Source: CAWAHD01 sp963781785
GTDB taxonomy: Bacteria; Planctomycetota; Planctomycetia; Isosphaerales; Isosphaeraceae
DNA: 64,000 bases
Assembly (NCBI GenBank): GCA_963781785.1
Contig: CAWAHD010000001.1
Location: 1,984,001-2,048,000 of the forward strand
Reading direction: 5' to 3'
Every line of letters begins with the position of its first letter. Within the stretch, counting starts at the first letter, position 1. Under the pieces are notes generated by a model. It did no database searches. It had not been told where the DNA came from and saw only the letters and a list, made by a program, of their open reading frames with translations. This document shows positions 61,915-64,000 of this stretch, piece by piece. Position numbers and translations under genes: made by a program.

Positions 61915-62253
61915 GCTTCACCTCGTCCGAGCAGTATTCAAACCGACGATGATAGTCTACCTTACATCGAACTCGTTAGCGTGCACGCCAGATCGAGCGT
62001 CATTCCGACCCGCAGGGTTGTAGCGAACAATCCGGGGCTTCCGTCAAGAAGTCTTCCAGCGAACGGACCGCCCACTTCTCAACAGGCTTCGCATCTGTCA
62101 CAATCACCCCGTCCGGCGCTTATCGTTGCAAACTCGCAGAGAAACCACTTCAGATTGTCAATATCTCCGTCGATTATGCACGATCGTGTAGAAAGCGTCG
62201 CGACCTCGCAATTCTTTTCGCGTTTTTGCAATCTCACTTGAGGGGAACATGAC
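61915..62253. other. Intergenic region, no gene seen
   Basis: 339 bp between divergent genes. No coding frame, repeat or RNA is supported. The end near 62240 holds the ribosome binding site (GAGGGGAA, 7 bp before ATG 62254) of the aquaporin gene. Promoters must lie here but no clear boxes are seen. Confidence 0.35.
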
Positions 62254-62919
62254 ATGCTACCAAAGGGGGTCGTGGAGTTTATCGGCACGTTCTTCCTGGT
62301 CTTCACGGTTGGACAGACGGTGAAGAGTCCTGACGGTCCGAGCCCGCTGGCCGCGCTGGCGATCGGATCGTCGCTGATGGTGATGATTTATGCGGGCGGC
62401 CACTTCTCGGGCGGGCACTATAATCCCGCGGTGACCTTGGGAGTGACGCTGCGTGGCGGGACGACCTGGCCGGAGGCGGGCGTCTACTGGGTCGCGCAGA
62501 TCCTTGGCGGGCTGGCGGCGGCAGGGCTCGTCTTATACATCAAGAGCCAGGGTGAACCGGGACTTCCCGTGCCGCCGCCAGGGCCCTCGCCGACGGTGTA
62601 CGGCGTTCCCGCCCAGCTTCTGGCCGAGTTCCTGTTCACATTCGCCCTGGTATATGTCGTGTTGAACTCGGCGACTTCGAAGGGAACGGAGGGTAATTCG
62701 TTTTACGGGCTGGCGATCGGATTCACCGTCGTTGTGGGAGCCATCGCGGTCGGACCTGTATCCGGCGGTGCGTTCAACCCGGCAGTCGCGGTCGGCGCTG
62801 CGACGATGGGACTCAAACCTGTCGCGGAAAGTTGGATCCCCCTCGTGGCCGACTTTGCAGGAGGGGCGGCAGCCGCATTGCTGTTCAGTGCCTTGAAGAT
62901 GGGTGAGAAGCACGCGTGA
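62254..62919 (+). CDS. Aquaporin/MIP-family channel
   Basis: 221 residues with six predicted membrane spans. Both NPA boxes are present: HYNPAVTLG (NPA 57-59) and AFNPAVAVG (NPA 175-177). The Arg that normally follows the second NPA in water channels (NPAR) is Val here, so the selectivity filter differs from AqpZ. The start ATG 62254 is supported by GAGGGGAA upstream. It transports water or a small neutral solute across the inner membrane; the substrate cannot be set. It stands alone. Confidence 0.85.
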   Translation: MLPKGVVEFIGTFFLVFTVGQTVKSPDGPSPLAALAIGSSLMVMIYAGGHFSGGHYNPAVTLGVTLRGGTTWPEAGVYWVAQILGGLAAAGLVLYIKSQGEPGLPVPPPGPSPTVYGVPAQLLAEFLFTFALVYVVLNSATSKGTEGNSFYGLAIGFTVVVGAIAVGPVSGGAFNPAVAVGAATMGLKPVAESWIPLVADFAGGAAAALLFSALKMGEKHA

Positions 62920-62991
62920 GCAAACGCTTAAGGTCAAGCTCACACGAACGGTAGCCGACGGATTCATGGCGGGACAAGGAGCTTTAGCGGC

Positions 62992-63481
62992 GTGGATGTC
63001 GGATCGAGAGACCAGGCCTCGTTCGACGAGTCGATGATGGCCAAGGCGCTCGACCTGGCGCGAGAGGCTCGCTGCATGGGGGAGGTGCCCGTCGGTGCCC
63101 TGGTGGTACGCGACGGGCGCATCCTCTCGCAAGCGTTTAATTTGCGCGAGGTGCTCTGCGACCCGACCGCGCATGCCGAGAGACTAGCCCTGGCGTGGGC
63201 CGGCGCAGCCCTCTGTTCATGGCGTCTGGAGGGATGCGTTCTTTACGTGACGCTCGAGCCGTGCGCCATGCTGCGCAGGCGCGATTATCCAGAGCCGGAT
63301 CGCAAGGCTCGTCTACGGCGCAGCCGATCCCAAGGCGGGCGCGTGTGAGAGTCTGTACCGGCTGGTCTCTGATCCGCGGCTCAACCATCAGGTCCCGATC
63401 ACAAGCGGCGTGCTGGCCCGGGAGTGCGGCGACGTCCTCAAAGAATTCTTCCAGGAACGCAGGTCATGTCGTAAAGTGTGA
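62992..63481 (+). CDS. tadA: tRNA-specific adenosine deaminase, frameshifted
   Basis: Converts A34 to inosine in tRNA-Arg(ACG). Deaminase motifs: TAHAERLAL (H61-A-E63, zinc ligand and catalytic Glu) and LEPCAM followed, after correction, by CAGAIIQSRIARLVYGA (PCxxC, zinc ligands C91 and C94). An extra C at 63271 breaks the frame inside PCxxC; removing it gives about 162 residues, a normal length, ending FFQERRSCRKV. GTG 62992 has AAGGAG about 10 bp upstream. tadA is essential in most bacteria, so the break is probably a sequence error. It lies just upstream of the serine tRNA. Confidence 0.85.
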
Positions 63482-63545
63482 GTGATCGGGTCCGCCCGCG
63501 CGCTGCGGGCTTACGCCGCAAATGTCTCCGGTGTCGAAGGGATGA

Positions 63546-63633
63546 GGAGGGGTGCCTGAGTGGTTGAAAGGGCCGGTCTCGAAAACCGGTGTACCGCATC
63601 GCGGTACCGTGGGTTCGAATCCCACCTCCTCCG
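63546..63633 (+). tRNA. tRNA-Ser (anticodon CGA)
   Basis: 88 nt with a long variable arm (GTACCGCATCGCGGTAC) typical of class II serine tRNAs. The acceptor 5' GGAGGGG pairs with CTCCTCC (one G-T), the anticodon stem/loop is CCGGTCTCGAAAACCGG with anticodon CGA, and the T-arm is GTGGGTTCGAATCCCAC. The discriminator is G and CCA is not encoded. It reads UCG codons, which should be common in this GC-rich genome. Confidence 0.95.
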
Positions 63634-63767
63634 TTTGTCTGGCGTGCGAATTCCATGACCTGCAATCGGCTCGGGAACGAGCGGCCTCGCTTCGTGAGTG
63701 GGGAAATCATGGCGAGGGCTGCGTGAGCCGCTCAGCGGCCTTGCGGTGCGCTGGGGGCTGCTCTAAG

Positions 63768-63938
63768 ATGGTCAAGGAAGGCAAGATTGAGGTGCGCGAC
63801 GGTGAAGTGCTCGTGATCAGCCAGGAGAGCCCGCGGGTCGGGTTCTCCGGATCAGTCCGGGATGCGGGGACGTCGCGGTTGGTCGGAGGCCGGGTCTTCG
63901 CGGAAATTCAAGATCGTTCTCCGCTGGCTGCGCCATGA
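63768..63938 (+). CDS. Small hypothetical protein coupled to the next gene
   Basis: 56 residues from ATG 63768 (MVKEGKIEVRDGEVLVISQE). Its stop overlaps the ATG of the following gene (ATGA at 63935-63938), which suggests a real translated unit. No family is recognised. The open frame reaches further upstream through the tRNA gene, so that part is not coding. Confidence 0.4.
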   Translation: MVKEGKIEVRDGEVLVISQESPRVGFSGSVRDAGTSRLVGGRVFAEIQDRSPLAAP

Positions 63939-64000
63939 GCTATGATGTGGCTGTCAACTGGTGGATGGTTTCCCACCCTCGTGCCGACGGATTGTCAGGG
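63935..64000 (+). CDS. Start of a gene cut by the window end
   Basis: The first 22 codons read MSYDVAVNWWMVSHPRADGL and run off the window. The ATG overlaps the stop of the small ORF before it. Too short to identify. Confidence 0.35.
   Translation, partial: MSYDVAVNWWMVSHPRADGLSG

Overview
The window looks like chromosomal DNA from a planctomycete, most likely a member of the Isosphaerales. The evidence is a high GC content, a family of membrane-anchored leucine-rich-repeat (LRR) proteins with TDAGL-type repeats, giant secreted proteins starting with a LEPR-XLL-like signal (LENRLLL / LEERIAL), CARDB, cadherin-like and dockerin modules, PEP-CTERM proteins, and the palindromic intergenic repeat GTCAGGCTTTCCAGCCTGAC. 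The taxon is inferred from gene content only.

Layout. Bases 1-10560 hold five LRR genes on the + strand, mixed with short LRR 3'-end relics, palindromic repeats, a small membrane protein, a CxxC zinc-ribbon-like protein (- strand) and a nitrilase-family amidase. Bases 10627-14768 (- strand) hold a compact overlapping operon (polysaccharide deacetylase, methyltransferase, family 2 glycosyltransferase, kinase-fold protein), followed by a two-gene unit with a DUF4263 (Shedu-like) nuclease. Bases 14982-23478 hold a membrane coiled-coil protein, a YcaC hydrolase / pirin pair divergent from an HxlR regulator, a polysaccharide-export protein, a TldD/TldE pair and one unknown gene.

Bases 24278-54353 appear to be the remains of one enormous gene (about 25.6 kb of host coding sequence). 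It has an N-terminal signal, five exact 435-bp repeats, Big_5-like domains, 13 CARDB domains, NHL-like and He_PIG/cadherin-like regions, a dockerin, Ig-like repeats, Rhs core ends, a coiled coil and a matrixin-like metalloprotease site. A 4.5-kb mobile element (47077-51553) with four overlapping genes, two of them DDE transposases, sits inside it. Most of an Rhs core seems to have been lost at that point.

Bases 54677-64000 hold a second LEPR-XLL-like cadherin-domain protein, a GH18 chitinase-like enzyme, two PEP-CTERM proteins, another secreted protein, a small membrane protein, an aquaporin-family channel, tRNA adenosine deaminase (tadA), tRNA-Ser(CGA), a small ORF and the start of a last gene.

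About fifteen single-base frame breaks interrupt otherwise well conserved genes, including tadA. They are more easily explained by errors in the assembled sequence than by real gene decay, so broken genes are described here as one gene with the shift position given.
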